Shown here: positions 1 through 11,005 of the stretch, piece by piece
How positions within the stretch are numbered: position 1 is the first letter of the stretch
Layout: each line of letters begins with the position of its first letter
From: Erpobdella octoculata
Taxonomy: Eukaryota; Annelida; Clitellata; Hirudinida; Erpobdellidae
Assembly: GCA_963978895.1 (NCBI GenBank)
Contig: OZ022238.1
Location: 1,045,559-1,109,558, forward strand
Direction: 5' to 3'
Length of the DNA: 64,000 bases
Program-made: the position numbers and the translations under genes
The notes under the pieces: generated by a model
What the model saw: the letters and a program-made list of their open reading frames with translations, nothing else
What the model was told of the DNA's origin: nothing
The model's database searches: none

Positions 1-2
1 AC

Positions 3-2186
3 AAAAAAGACAAAGAAGGGCACGCCGCTCTATTTAGAAGTGCGGAATTGGGAGACGTTGACAAATTCGAACTGTTGATGGGTCACGGAGCCGATATAAC
101 ACTCACAAACTTCAAGGGAATGACTCTACTTCATAGAATGGTCGAATGCAATCGTAAAAATCTTGCTTGTTCCGACAGATATATTGGTGTTTATTATTCG
201 ATAGTCAAATGGTCAGTTAAGTGGTACTGCTACAGGGAAGGTCTTCGATGTCCGCCGGAAAACAGCAACGAAAACTACGAAAGGAGGTTAACTGCTGTAA
301 GGTATTTAACATCAGAAATATTCTATAACGAATGCAACGTCTTGCAATATGCTTCCAAACTTGGAACCGGAGACTTGCTCAAAGCTATCCTAAGAACTCC
401 AGGGGTGTACAAGTTTAATTACGACACACCGTTTGACATGAAAAATTCAGACACACCAAGAAGTAGCTTGACAAATAGTAATAAAAGAAGAATTCTGGCA
501 GATTTTTTAAACAAAGCAGATCGTCCAAATAATTTGGTTTTGTACGACGTTACCTATTTAATACCGAGAAACAAGCCAAATCAGGCTGATATGTGTATAC
601 TAGAAATCGATGCTAAAACAGGAGTAAAAGCTGTCGGAAATGAAGTGCCAAAGCCTAAGAATATCGTCTCTTGTCTCGAGTACATCGTCAAAACAAAAGA
701 TGAAAACTACATAAACAACATTCTAGACGATGAACCATTCAAATTTCTCGTGGCGAAATACTGGACCCTTTGTCGAAGAGGTTACGAAGTTCTAATGTGG
801 ATACACGTGATCTATATGATACTATTCACCTATTTCGTCATGCCGACTAGTGACTTTTTGAAGTATCGCTTTCACGAGCTGAGCAACACGACCGATCCTG
901 ATCTGACGAGCAAACGGTTTAAATCGGTGAGTCCTTACATTCCTTTTCTAATATGGCCAATGCTAATACTTTTTTACGAAATGGTCCTCTGTGCCCATTT
1001 AGTTTCTTCTTTGCAAAGGCAAAGCTTTTCGCTGAAACTTGGTATTTTTGGACAACTAAAAATCGGCGAAATAACCTCGGGTTTGATGAGGATCCCGGTT
1101 GGAATAATGCTATTTGTATTCGACAATTTATCTCATATATCTTCTGTGGCGCTTGGTTTTTCCACCCTAGGATGGTACGTGATGGCAGTTTACTCTAATA
1201 ATCCACACGACTACCTAGAATGCCTATCGGTCGTTCTCATTTTCGGCTGGCTGCATACCATCAACTTTGTCAAAGGTTTTAAAGACTGGAACGCTTTGGC
1301 CAGCATCCTGAAGCAGATCCTCATAAAAGATATCACTTGTTTCATTTACATCTATATCTTCGTTCTCATCAGTTTTGGATATGCAGTGCACGTGTTGCTT
1401 CAGGGTGACGACAATCTCAATCCAGACTACAGACAATCCACTAATACTATTTATCTTACTTTTTACCGCATGTTGAGTCCCTCAGGAAACATTTTAGACG
1501 TTTCAGAAGATAAGGACTACGCTAACTCTGGAGGCAGAATTGGCGTGTTAAGAGCAGTCTGTACTGCCTATTCTGTCCTGTCAACAGTGGTGCTGATGAA
1601 CCTACTGATTGCCATGATGAATAGCACTTACTCTGAGATCAAGTCCAACAAATCCACAGCGTGGCGCATCGAAAGTCTCAGAATTGCTCTATGGTTCGAG
1701 AGAAACGCACCCTGCTTAGACAAGCTGAATTTTCTCGGGTTTCGCACCGAACTGGATGAGGAACAGAACTGTTGGTACCTCGAGCATGCAACGCTGGTAA
1801 CTTGCGATGAAGTGTTCTGGGACAGTAACACAAAATTAAAAAAATCTGAAACAGAAAGCGCTGTAGAGATAGAGAAAAAAGAAAATTGTCAAAAATGTGA
1901 AGCCTTGGAACTCCTAACTTCAAACATGAAGTCAATGAGCAGTCAACTAGCTTTGCTCAGTGAGAAAGTACTTGAAAGTCAAGATGGAAATTGTCAGATG
2001 ATCAAAAGCCTTATATCAGATCTGAAAATGGAAATGAGCAGTCAAATGACTTCGATCAACAAAAAAATAACAGAAAGTGAAGATGAAAATCGTCAGATGA
2101 ATAAAGCGGTGTCCGATCTGAGAATGGAAATCAAACAGATCCACGAGCTTTCTTTGGGGAAAGTTCAAGCTGGAAAAACTAAATAA
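3..2186 (+). CDS. TRPV-like TRP cation channel, 5' partial, no introns seen
   Basis: This is a plasma-membrane cation channel subunit of the TRP superfamily, truncated by the window edge: the frame is open from base 3, and no ATG defines the start. Counting from the codon at 48, residues 1-30 are an ankyrin repeat (GADITLTNFKGMTLLH). A soluble linker follows to about 245. Hydrophobic segments lie near 248-267, 295-319, 345-358, 365-384, 391-412, 431-453 and 501-527, giving a six-TM core, with a pore-loop candidate FYRMLSPSGN at 475-484. The last TM ends LMNLLIAMM, the TRP-channel S6 signature, followed by a TRP-helix-like AWRIESLRIALWFER. The tail (610-700) is a predicted coiled coil with an internal duplication. 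Other genes here are cut into many small exons, so this 2.2-kb open frame is either a large terminal exon or a retrocopy. The TRPV assignment rests on overall layout; the TRP superfamily is secure. Confidence 0.85.
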   Translation, partial: KKDKEGHAALFRSAELGDVDKFELLMGHGADITLTNFKGMTLLHRMVECNRKNLACSDRYIGVYYSIVKWSVKWYCYREGLRCPPENSNENYERRLTAVRYLTSEIFYNECNVLQYASKLGTGDLLKAILRTPGVYKFNYDTPFDMKNSDTPRSSLTNSNKRRILADFLNKADRPNNLVLYDVTYLIPRNKPNQADMCILEIDAKTGVKAVGNEVPKPKNIVSCLEYIVKTKDENYINNILDDEPFKFLVAKYWTLCRRGYEVLMWIHVIYMILFTYFVMPTSDFLKYRFHELSNTTDPDLTSKRFKSVSPYIPFLIWPMLILFYEMVLCAHLVSSLQRQSFSLKLGIFGQLKIGEITSGLMRIPVGIMLFVFDNLSHISSVALGFSTLGWYVMAVYSNNPHDYLECLSVVLIFGWLHTINFVKGFKDWNALASILKQILIKDITCFIYIYIFVLISFGYAVHVLLQGDDNLNPDYRQSTNTIYLTFYRMLSPSGNILDVSEDKDYANSGGRIGVLRAVCTAYSVLSTVVLMNLLIAMMNSTYSEIKSNKSTAWRIESLRIALWFERNAPCLDKLNFLGFRTELDEEQNCWYLEHATLVTCDEVFWDSNTKLKKSETESAVEIEKKENCQKCEALELLTSNMKSMSSQLALLSEKVLESQDGNCQMIKSLISDLKMEMSSQMTSINKKITESEDENRQMNKAVSDLRMEIKQIHELSLGKVQAGKTK

Positions 2187-2261
2187 GCAAACAGACGGGT
2201 TTTTTTAAGAAGATGGACAAACAATAGTTAAATTTTTGTTATGCTGTGTATTTGACATGTA

Positions 2262-2470
2262 ATTTCACGTGTAATACTGTGTACAAATGGTTTGATGTAG
2301 TAATGTGTACAAATGTTTTTATGTATAAATCTGTACCAATGGTTTTATGTATAAATGTGAACAAATTGTTTTATGTATTAATGTTTAAAAATTGTTTTAT
2401 GCATAAACATGTACAAATGATAACATGTATTACCGCTTAAAAATTTTTTTAATGATAACGTGTACAAATA
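2262..2470. repeat. Degenerate ~28-bp minisatellite
   Basis: Imperfect tandem copies of a unit resembling tgtacaaatggttttatg followed by tataaa lie just downstream of the TRP stop codon, with about seven degenerate copies. No coding potential is evident. Confidence 0.6.
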
Positions 2471-2477
2471 TTAGCAA

Positions 2478-2520
2478 CTAGTGGTTTTGCCCGTCCGAAT
2501 GACGGATTTTTTAACATTAC
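2478..2520 (-). mobile_element. Helitron-like 3' terminus (decayed copy)
   Basis: Read on the minus strand, the sequence has a CCGTC/GACGG hairpin, then a short spacer, then ends CCACTAG followed by T. This matches the Helitron rule of a small hairpin just upstream of a terminal CTAG inserted before T. The complete Helitron at 21398-22469 ends in the same style. No matching 5' TC end was located, so only the terminus is called. Confidence 0.4.
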
Positions 2521-3389
2521 GATGAACATTGGATACCAATATCAGGTACCACGTATCCCATGTAAATGGATCCCGGCTCTTGAATCAGTGAGATATGTGT
2601 TTCCAAAAACCTGTAGCATTTACCGTCCTTTTTAACAATTTTTTAAGTTTTGTCTTTTTTCCCGTCAAAATATAAAGCCAAGAGCTCTGTAATTGTTGTA
2701 TTTTCGATTATTTTTTCTTTAGTTTTAGTTCTCTCTCTCTTCGTTACTTGTGCTGATCAATGACCTCAACATCAGACCCAATGTCGAAAAAAAAACAGAA
2801 GATGCCATTGCTGCTGCTGCCCTATCAGACACTCCATGCCTATCACATGTCTTCGATAACGTAGGAAAATTAGGCGTCGATTGTTTTTATTTTCTTTTTA
2901 ATTAAGCCTTTGATCATGGAGCATTTTTCTGACTCTGATGATGTTGCTGAAGAATACAAATCAGCTAACGTTGAAGTCCTTAAGGATGTGTTTCGGCGAT
3001 TTTTTCATTCATGCTTCCTTTTTAAAGTCTTTTGCAGCCTCTTTGTTGCAGTTTAGTCGAATCCGCTGATTACCATTGCATTACCCGAGACCTTCATTGA
3101 TCGGTCAAAAACGTTTGCTCTTGTTTAGGAACCTTTTTATCCTTAGGACAGATACTCAGATATATTAAGCAAATTCTTTGCACTTGTATGCTGAAATATC
3201 TTACACAGACGTGGGCTATTATATTATGTATATATTCAATGTTTCTGGTGTTTCGCAAGGGCGTTTTCGGAATCGTGTGGAATAATTTCACCAATTGAAT
3301 TTCGAATTGGATAAACAGCTCACAATGCTGAATCGTTAAACTGGAACCCTTTTTCGAGGAACGTAAAACCCGAGACGATAAGTCAATTT
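2521..3389. other. Intergenic, no gene seen
   Basis: AT-rich intergenic sequence. I see no supported ORF, splice pattern or element ends, apart from likely decayed transposon sequence continuing from the Helitron-like terminus. Confidence 0.4.
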
Positions 3390-3560
3390 TTTTTTTTTTG
3401 ATCAGTCAGAAGTATTTTTTATGGGCTCCTATTTGACAGAGCCGTATTGTCGGTGTTTTTTTGTCCAGGGTCATCAAAAATAACAACGTGATTAGCTTTT
3501 CACTGTCCTTTCTCCTTTATCTAGGCTTGTGACTGGTTCATAGTTAGCTATACAGACTTG
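3390..3560. repeat. Dispersed repeat family R1, copy 1
   Basis: Preceded by a poly-T run, this copy shares the core ctcctttatctaggcttg followed by tgactgg with copies near 4720-4875 and 46915-47115. Related 5' parts occur at 36085-36240. The family looks like a short interspersed element, but I could not identify a promoter box in it. Confidence 0.45.
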
Positions 3561-4356
3561 TGTGTGCTTGCAGGGCTTTTAAAACATGCCCCCAAGCACG
3601 TAGAAGTGTCTGTTATTTAAAAATCCATGCCTCTCAGTACCAAATTATGAATCTGTGCTTTTCAAAACGTGAGCTTTTATGTCTGACAACATTAAATAAT
3701 CACTTAATTAATATAAATTATATTTTCCCAAACGTTTGTTTGCTATAAGTAGTTATTTTTTCAATAAATTACAAAATTAAAAAAATGTGTTATAATACAG
3801 ACAGACATTTAAATACAATTTTAGTTACAGGAATAATAATAATAATAATAACATGGATAATTTATATAGCGCAGTACAATGAAATAGTCATCACAAGAGC
3901 GCTGTACAAACGTTAAAAATTAAAGCCAATGATCGTCTTTTCAGCAATTTAAGAAAAAATCGTCTAACTCTTACGATTAAATTGTGTAGAAAATCTAACT
4001 CTTTCGATTAAATAGTGTAAAATATACAGCCAAACATAAAACATGCAAAAACGTGCAAACTATTAAATCAAACATGTATCACGACATTATTATTATGTAA
4101 GTAAACTGTCCCCATTTAAGCAAAATAGGTAGAAGTGATAATTTTCGTTATCAGATCAGTACCGTTGTCTTGGCAGAACGTATCCTGGCAAGGAGATTAA
4201 TTTCACCTCAAGCTGAAATTAGAAGGTTATTATTCATTGGTCTTGAGTTTTGAACAATTGGAAAACTAAGCTGGTTCGAATATGAAAGTGTGTTTATAGA
4301 AACAAAAATGCATGATGAATAAAAATATAAGAATATGTTTGATCAGAGAGATTCAC
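3561..4356. other. Intergenic, AT-rich
   Basis: AT-rich sequence containing a short (AAT)n run near 3833-3850. No supported gene or element was seen before the last exon of the minus-strand gene at 4357. Confidence 0.4.
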
Positions 4357-5611
4357 TCACTGGCTCAGAAAGCAAGCAACTGGAATCGTAAACATCCACA
4401 TCCGAACACAGAAGATCCCAGGTGTGTAGCTCGAAGCCGAATTTGAGCCCGTTCTACTATTGGCTAGTTTATAGGAATCCATGACTGTCACAATTGAATT
4501 AATGAAGAATTTAATAAACAATTCTACTTAATTGAAAACATGAAAAAAAATTTTATTTTGCAATTTTTCAAATTAATCTAATTTAGAAAGTTCTAACCTG
4601 TATTACAGTAGCTGGTAATGTTGAGCCCTCTCAGTTCTGAGTAAGTTACATTCCCACAAAGAGTTCTCATTCCATTGAATCCTTACGAAGAAGTTACACA
4701 ACACACGTATTTGAATAAAGGGTTTTTTTTATAATATTTTAAAGTTTTTTCTAGCAGGTATTTTGCCAAATTATTTCTTGTCGGGAATCATAACTTGATC
4801 CTGTTTTTTTCCCTCCTCCTTTATTCAAGCTAGGGACTGTCTCGCAATTAGCAAGACGACATTTTTATATATCTTGAATTAAGTGCTCAATAATTTTTAG
4901 GTAAATAAAAAAGTGCTAATTATATTTTAACAATTTATTATTTATTATATATACCTATAAAGAAAAATATAATTTAACGGCTTTTCTTAACTTCACATAA
5001 GTTCGCGATATACAAATAAATAAATTTATGTGCAGAAATTTTTGAACTTACAAAAACGAAAAATTGCCATCACAACTCACTATTAATTCCAATGACAGAA
5101 TAAAACGTTCCTGTCTGATATGTGTCATTAGTACAGGTAACGATGCAATCTTTTTTCAGAACGCTTGTGGCAATCAGCTGACCACGAGAATTCAGGTCGA
5201 AGCTGAATAATAAAAAACTTACATTTAATTAAGTTTTTAGAGTATTAGCTTGAAGAAAAAAGCTATAAGATATAATTCACGTGCATGCACAAAATAAAAT
5301 CATTGCAAATGGTTATTTATTTTTTTTTAGTACATCTGAAAGCAGTTTCAAATTTCTACATCTTTTTAAGCCCATTTCCTTTACATTTAATTTTCGTAAG
5401 CATGCTTTTTATGTTTTTCCTTACCAATCCTCGTTGCTTAACATCATTCCATCTCTGTAGAAAACCTGGCGGACTTCGCCATACTCAACATAGCACTTTT
5501 TGTATCGCCAGGGTTCTTGAAGTACGACCAGTGGAACAAATTTGGAGTGAGTAGTACACTGGACACTGGTAGGTAGATGCAACCACAAGACGAGGGTATA
5601 CAGGACCACAA
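4357..5611 (-). CDS. Unrecognised small secreted cysteine-bearing protein, paralog A (5' partial)
   Basis: Four minus-strand exons: 5425-5611, 5081-5202, 4598-4681 and 4357-4484. Phases join cleanly (2, 1, 1), with GT-AG borders. Exon 1 opens with a hydrophobic stretch ending TSVQC, read as the distal half of a signal peptide whose ATG lies in an unseen upstream exon. The mature part carries cysteines at VQC, YKKC, NEDC, KKDC, IVTC, TLC and SYC, plus Asn-X-Ser/Thr sites (NVT, NIT). Exon 4 encodes a Ser/Thr-rich spacer and a C-terminal hydrophobic run, suggesting a GPI signal or membrane tail. A GTGAGT just before the stop could be a donor, so the 3' end is uncertain. Paralog B at 14814-17075 has the same architecture. 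I do not recognise the family; a divergent Ly6- or Ig-like fold is possible but unproven. Confidence 0.5.
4720..4875. repeat. Dispersed repeat family R1, copy 2
   Basis: A poly-T stretch followed by the family core ctcctttattcaagctag and ctcgcaattagcaagacg. It lies within the intron between exons 2 and 3 of paralog A and is closely similar to 47050-47110. Confidence 0.5.
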
Positions 5612-6633
5612 CTGAATAAACTATAAAAATGTATGAAAAATGATCATGTTGTAAATATCAATTACGTAAGCACTAAAAACCGTTCGTGTCTCATTGTTTA
5701 ACTTAAAATTCAAGGCCTATTTTAGAATAGCAGAACTCTTAGCAAGGCTCCTCCCCCAAACAGACCGCTTAGTCGGGGGGAGGGTTAAGCTTCAAATGTT
5801 TTCCTTTAAGTTTTTGCCATCAACAATTTTTTTACCGTCTGCTCATTAATGCAACCTAATGCCATTAAAATATTGAAACTTAAACGTACGATTTTGTTGC
5901 TTGTTTTAATAACGTCTGTGTCTGTTTAAGCTGACAATTTAAAATAATTGAGTGGTAGAACTACTTATACAAAACTGGACAATATATGTGAATAATTATA
6001 TTTAAGGCTAAAACTATTTCTGGGCTACAAGCCAATGATTACTCATGTAACTTAACTTCAGAAGGATGTGTCTATGTGTTTTATTCTATCAGCTAAAACG
6101 TCTATTTAACTACGTTTTTTTCTTGTTCGCTTTGTCAATCATTTAAAAAAAAGTGATGTTATTGTTGAAGAGCAAAGGCTTTCATTACTTGTAGTGTTTA
6201 TTTCTGTACAATCAGGCATTAAAATAATTCTAACCACATCTTTTATTTAATAGCTTCCAATACGAAATACAGTCAATGCTTGCCCACTTTTTTCATTCAT
6301 ACAAGCTGTTAGCTATAAAATATAAATCGCTAGTTTTTAGTTTTGTACCAAATTTTAGGCTAGCTGGTCTTTCTTCTTGTTCACCCATTAACATCAGAGA
6401 AGATATTTTACGCTCACTGGTGTTTTACATCTATATTTAAGATATACAGACAGCTATACACGTTTTGACTTTGATCTCTAAATCTATCAAAAACGCCTTT
6501 ATTAACTACAGCTCGAAGGCGCAGGAGGCGCATTGTTACAAAACAATGAGAAGAAGGAAGATGGCTCCCCAAATAAGGACCATAGAAAAACATGAGTGTT
6601 TAGCAAAAGAGTGTTTAACAGGTGTAAGACAAT
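5612..6633. other. Upstream of paralog A, nothing identified
   Basis: AT-rich sequence that should contain, or lead to, the 5' exon and promoter of paralog A. I could not identify the initiating exon. Confidence 0.3.
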
Positions 6634-6918
6634 ATGTATGAGTGTTCTGTAACGTGTTTATGTGGCGCGAAACGAATGTCCGTGTATCATATTTGGGTTT
6701 GGGACAGAGAGGCCGCCGAAAGCATGGCTCGATTCACTCCAGCCCGCCAACTACTGTTGTGCAATAGGTTGGACGAGGCCGGCAAATTGACCTCCCCTTC
6801 AGCTAGCAATTTAACCATGTCTTGTATGCACCTCAGTAATGAGTCAAAGAAGACGATTGGATCGATGGGAGCCACATTTATCAAGACGAACAGTGCGGAG
6901 ACGAATGGTGCGGCGTAG
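6634..6918. other. GC-richer island, 94-codon open frame, unrecognised
   Basis: A short island of balanced composition, open for 94 codons on the plus strand and for 65 on the minus strand. Neither translation resembles a family I know, so function and even coding status are unsupported. Its right part, with repeated gtgcgg and agacgaatg words, continues after 8349, showing that the 1.4-kb element at 6919-8348 was inserted into it. Confidence 0.2.
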
Positions 6919-7904
6919 ACCTCCTAGCCAAATTTTTTTATGTTTGTGGCTGGCTGAACAAATATTTCGGCTGATATCCGGATTAGCCGAATTTACGCGT
7001 AAAATTATTATTCGGCTTGAATTTTAAATTATCCGGCTCATGATTAAAATTTGTGGCTGATAATTATTTTAAATTAGGCCAAAATTTAATATAAAATTAA
7101 ATACTAAAGTTAATAAAGTTCAAAATTTATTACCAATATATAAATTATCAAATTAATAGCAATTGTCATAAAAGTTAATTAAATCATCAAAAATGTCATA
7201 TGATAAACAAAATTACATCATAAAAAATAATATGAAAAAAATTTTTACATTGCAAATTTAAAATTGTCATGTATAAAAACAATCTGATTTAATTTATCAG
7301 CATTTAAGGCTGATCTGCGGCTGTTCATAACTAATCCACATGTTAATTATCTATAATATCTAATTATTAACTATTAACATGAGAAAAGAATTGTGATACT
7401 TAAATTTATTCTTATTTTAAAGCGTCTGTCAGTAGCGATAATAAGTAAAGCAAAGATAATATAATGAAAATTAGACAACGTAATTGATTTCAGAAAGAAA
7501 TTATTCAGGAAATTAAACATTGCACACCACCGTATACATAATAGTTGATTTTGCACTTTTACATTGAAAATTAGCTTTATAATGAGTCAAACGTAAACAA
7601 GTAAATTAAAAACGAATTTTTAAAACCAATGCTCTTATATGTAATTAAAACACAAATTTTGCAATCAATTTTTTCTTATATTACTCTTTTATTTTATGTT
7701 AAAGTCGAAATATCTTAATTATATCGAAATATCGAAATTAATTAAAATTATCTAAATTAATTGACTTATTGTAAAACTAATAATTGAATATTGCATTGTC
7801 TTTTATTTTAAGCATGTATGCAAAATTTGAAAAAATCTATGGTTCGTGTTAACTTGGTAAAATAGTCTGCCAGTCGGTTAGCGTTTTGTGGTCAAGAAAA
7901 CCCT

Positions 7905-7972
7905 CAAGAAAACCCTCAAGAAAACCCTCAAGAAAACCCTCAAGAAAACCCTCAAGAAACCCCTCGATAAAA
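7905..7972. repeat. 11-bp tandem repeat inside the TIR element
   Basis: Six to seven copies of the unit aagaaaaccct, with the last copies diverged, lie inside the 1.43-kb transposon. Confidence 0.8.
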
Positions 7973-8113
7973 TCCTCAAGAAAATTAACTAAATTAATTG
8001 ACTTATTGTAAAACTAATAATTGAATATTGCATTGTCTTCTATCTTGAGCATGTATGCAAAATTTGAAAAAAATCTATCATCAGGAAGTGACTCAAAAAT
8101 TGATTGCAAGATT

Positions 8114-8172
8114 TGAAACAGACAGAGAAACAGACAGAGAAACAGACAGAGAAACAGACAGAGAAACAGAGC
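8114..8172. repeat. 12-bp tandem repeat inside the TIR element
   Basis: Units of agacagagaaac are repeated about five times. The related copy inside LARGE (near 42480-42510, inverted) has fewer units, so the array length varies between copies. Confidence 0.8.
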
Positions 8173-8348
8173 CGACGAGTTAATAAAAGCATTGGTAAAA
8201 AAAGGTCTAGGTTAAGCTGGCGTTCGGAAATCTTATAGCGGATTTTCAGCGTACCGTTTTCGGCTGGCCGCCGGCTAACCGTAATTTTTTTTTTTCGGCT
8301 GATTTACGCCGGCTGTAAAAAGTTCGGCGGCGGCGGCGGCTAGGAGGT

Positions 8349-9135
8349 TTAGTGCGGCGAGATGAATCGTTTGAGACGGACAGTACGCAGACGAAACGTA
8401 GGGGCTAAGGGAACCGTGTATATCGCTTAAGTGCAGAGAAGACTTTAGTAAGATAAAATGGAGAAATTGAAAAAATAGTTTTGAAAAGTATTCTGTGCTT
8501 CAAAATTGAGTCAGTGTAATTGTATCAAAAAAAAATAAATATTCTAAAAATTAATTGGATGCGAGGCAAAAACGAACATATAAAAGCACGGTTGAAGGCT
8601 TTAAATAATGGCTGCAAAATAAAGTTAAGTAAAGAGAAGAGTAAAGAGAATTACAATAGTCTATCTTGGACAAAATAAAAATGAAACAAAACATTGCAAT
8701 ATAGTATACCATCTATTTAGAAATAGAAGTAGTTGCTCTACGACTTTTGGGTTGTATAAAATTTTTGCTGACTAATTTAAAATTTGAATCAAAGAAAAAA
8801 CCAAAACTGCAAATAACTTGACCTTATAAATCATTCTAACTAACTAGAATTCCAAAAAATCAAGACTAAATGTTTAAATTGTCAAACATTTAAACTTCAA
8901 GACTTAATAGACAGACATATACTAAATCATTTAATTCACTAGGATAAAAACTTACTGAATGTCTTGTGACAGTACATTTTGTTCTATGGCTTAATCTGTC
9001 ACTCCTGAAAAAAAATACAACATAATATAAATAATCACACAAAATAGTCGTATATTTGTATATATCTGTCATCGAAACATAATAGGTAGAATATTAAATT
9101 TCAGCTTTCTTTGATGGGTTCTTTACGTCTTATAT
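8349..9135. other. Intergenic, no gene seen
   Basis: The sequence begins with the continuation of the 6634-6918 island and then becomes AT-rich. No supported gene was found. Confidence 0.3.
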
Positions 9136-9869
9136 CAGGGATGGGCAAACATTTTCTACGGAGGGCCACATTGAAAACTTTTTTGTTATCGCGGGCCGCA
9201 TATATATTTTCTCTATTTTAATAAAAATTTACAAGTTTGAAAGTCTCATGTATTTCTTGTTTTATTTCACATTTAGAATATGAACTGAAACAAAAAAGTG
9301 AACAAAAATAAGATTTTATTATTAATAATCATTTCAAGAAAAGTTTATTGTTACTATCATAGTAATTATGAAGAACAAGGAATTGAATTTGCATACAATC
9401 TGACCAGAATACAATTATAATCAATGAGAAGTATGTAACTGTTCACAGTTTTTGATAATATTCTTGAATTGTGGAACCATTTTACTGGTTGTGATTCGCA
9501 TGATTGCTTTCAAATTACAGTCAGTTAACATCGACCTATTCTTAGACTTATTTATTTTCAGACATGAAAAAGCCTGCTCACATATGTATGTTGAACCAAA
9601 TAGTGAAATCGGAATGTGCCGAACCCTATTACTAACTATTTATAGTTAGTAACTACCCATCACTGTATTTTTCCCACCTCCAACTATCATTGTCTAAGTC
9701 TTAGACAATGATAGTTGGAGCTGGGAAAAAAACGTTAATATAATTTATTTAAATCGAAGCCGATAATCTAAATAACAATTTCAAAAATTTAGCGAAAATT
9801 CTAAACGGGCCGCATAAAATACTTTGGCGGGCCGCATGCGGCCCGCGGGCCGTAGTTTGCCCACCTCTG
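9136..9869. mobile_element. hAT-superfamily non-autonomous element, 734 bp
   Basis: The termini are inverted repeats (cagggatgggcaaac at the left, gtttgcccacctctg at the right). The right subterminal part is the CGGGCCGC-rich sequence typical of a widespread hAT terminus. A perfect 8-bp target duplication, tcttatat, flanks the element at 9128-9135 and 9870-9877, which is diagnostic for hAT. There is no intact transposase. Inside are a strong palindrome near 9683-9722 and a stretch gtgccgaaccctatta shared with the SINEs at 12836 and 23526. Confidence 0.85.
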
Positions 9870-9877
9870 TCTTATAT

Positions 9878-10700
9878 ATTGGTATACACTACTATACACA
9901 ATGCACTGAACACGAATCAATCAATCTTTGATTTTTTTATTACTATAGTTTATATTGTTGTTATAAGGTATGAATGCATTTTTATTTTTAATATATAATA
10001 AGTGAAAACGTATTGAATCGCGCACACCAACAGAAAATAACTTTACAAAGCAACAAACGTGAATCGGGCTTACTAACTTACTGCTTATGACTTATGACTG
10101 GTTATCAAATTAAACAAGCACTAGTGAAAGCAAGATAAAAAAGCTAGATTAATGTCTGTACTAACCAATAAAAAAATTTTGACCTGTAAAAATTATCTGA
10201 AATTTAAAGAAGTATTAATTTTATTACTATCGTGTGACCAACTGGCTGCGGAAGATTTATTTAAATATATGAAACATGAGTGGCGTTGCTTCACTTTAAA
10301 GCTAAGCTCAAACAATCCTAGCTGTTGTCTCGCTAAAACAAGCTATTATTATTGAAAACGAAAGGATCGGCATCACCCGATCTTGTGTCAGGCGACTATA
10401 CCCATGTTTGTTAATAGTGTGAGTAAGCCATACATTTGTTTTTAAGTCCTTTATATAAAACTTTGTCACCGGCTTTGCTTGCTTGCTTTCTTGCTTTGCT
10501 TGTTATGTGGACAGACGGACAAACCTTGTAAGCAAAAAGTGCCAAACCTACCATTGAAGACTTGCTTCTCATAAAAACAAATTCTATTAAATTTTTTATG
10601 TTTTCTACAAAAATATATTTTAATTTTAATTTTTAAAAAATTACTTTAATCAACAGATCTAAAAGATAAAAAATTGGCTGAAAACTTTGGTTTTTATTTT
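9878..10700. other. Intergenic, no gene seen
   Basis: AT-rich sequence. The 67-codon open frame near 10152 lacks any recognisable features and is most likely chance. Confidence 0.3.
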
Positions 10701-10729
10701 ATGCTTTTGTAATTAAGAAATTGTACACA

Positions 10730-11005
10730 TGTCCGGCAATAATAGGTAGGAATATATTCTAATATTCGATGATTATAAAAGTTATACCCATGTCCAACAA
10801 TAGATTATAATATTAATCTTTAGTGGTGATTAAAGTTATACCTACCCACATAGACTTATAATATAATATATTATATTGTAAGTCTATGTATATACCAACA
10901 ATAGATTTTAATATTAATCTTTAGTTATAATTAAAGTTATACCCATGTCCAACAATAGATTATAATATAAATTTTTAGTGATAATTGAAGTTATACCCTA
11001 TACCC
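10730..11005. repeat. ~60-bp minisatellite with embedded palindrome
   Basis: About four tandem copies share aaagttatacccatgtcc and caacaatagattataat. One copy is interrupted by a near-perfect 40-bp palindrome (catagacttataat and its complement around 10847-10888). No gene is evident. Confidence 0.7.

Larger units (their letters stand above)
6919..8348. mobile_element. Non-autonomous TIR DNA transposon, 1.43 kb
   Basis: The ends are perfect 11-bp inverted repeats, acctcctagcc at the left and ggctaggaggt at the right. Both are followed internally by CGGCTGA-type subterminal motifs and GC-rich tails. Flanking TA on both sides suggests a TA target duplication, although the border bases are ambiguous. 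The interior is very AT-rich, with no transposase frame. A segment (about 7600-8200) recurs inverted in the last LARGE intron (42455-42850), so the element or a nested part of it is repetitive in this genome. Confidence 0.6.

Noticed and set aside
7905..8172. CRISPR-like short tandem repeats
   Set aside because: The units are directly adjacent without unique spacers, inside a eukaryotic DNA transposon.
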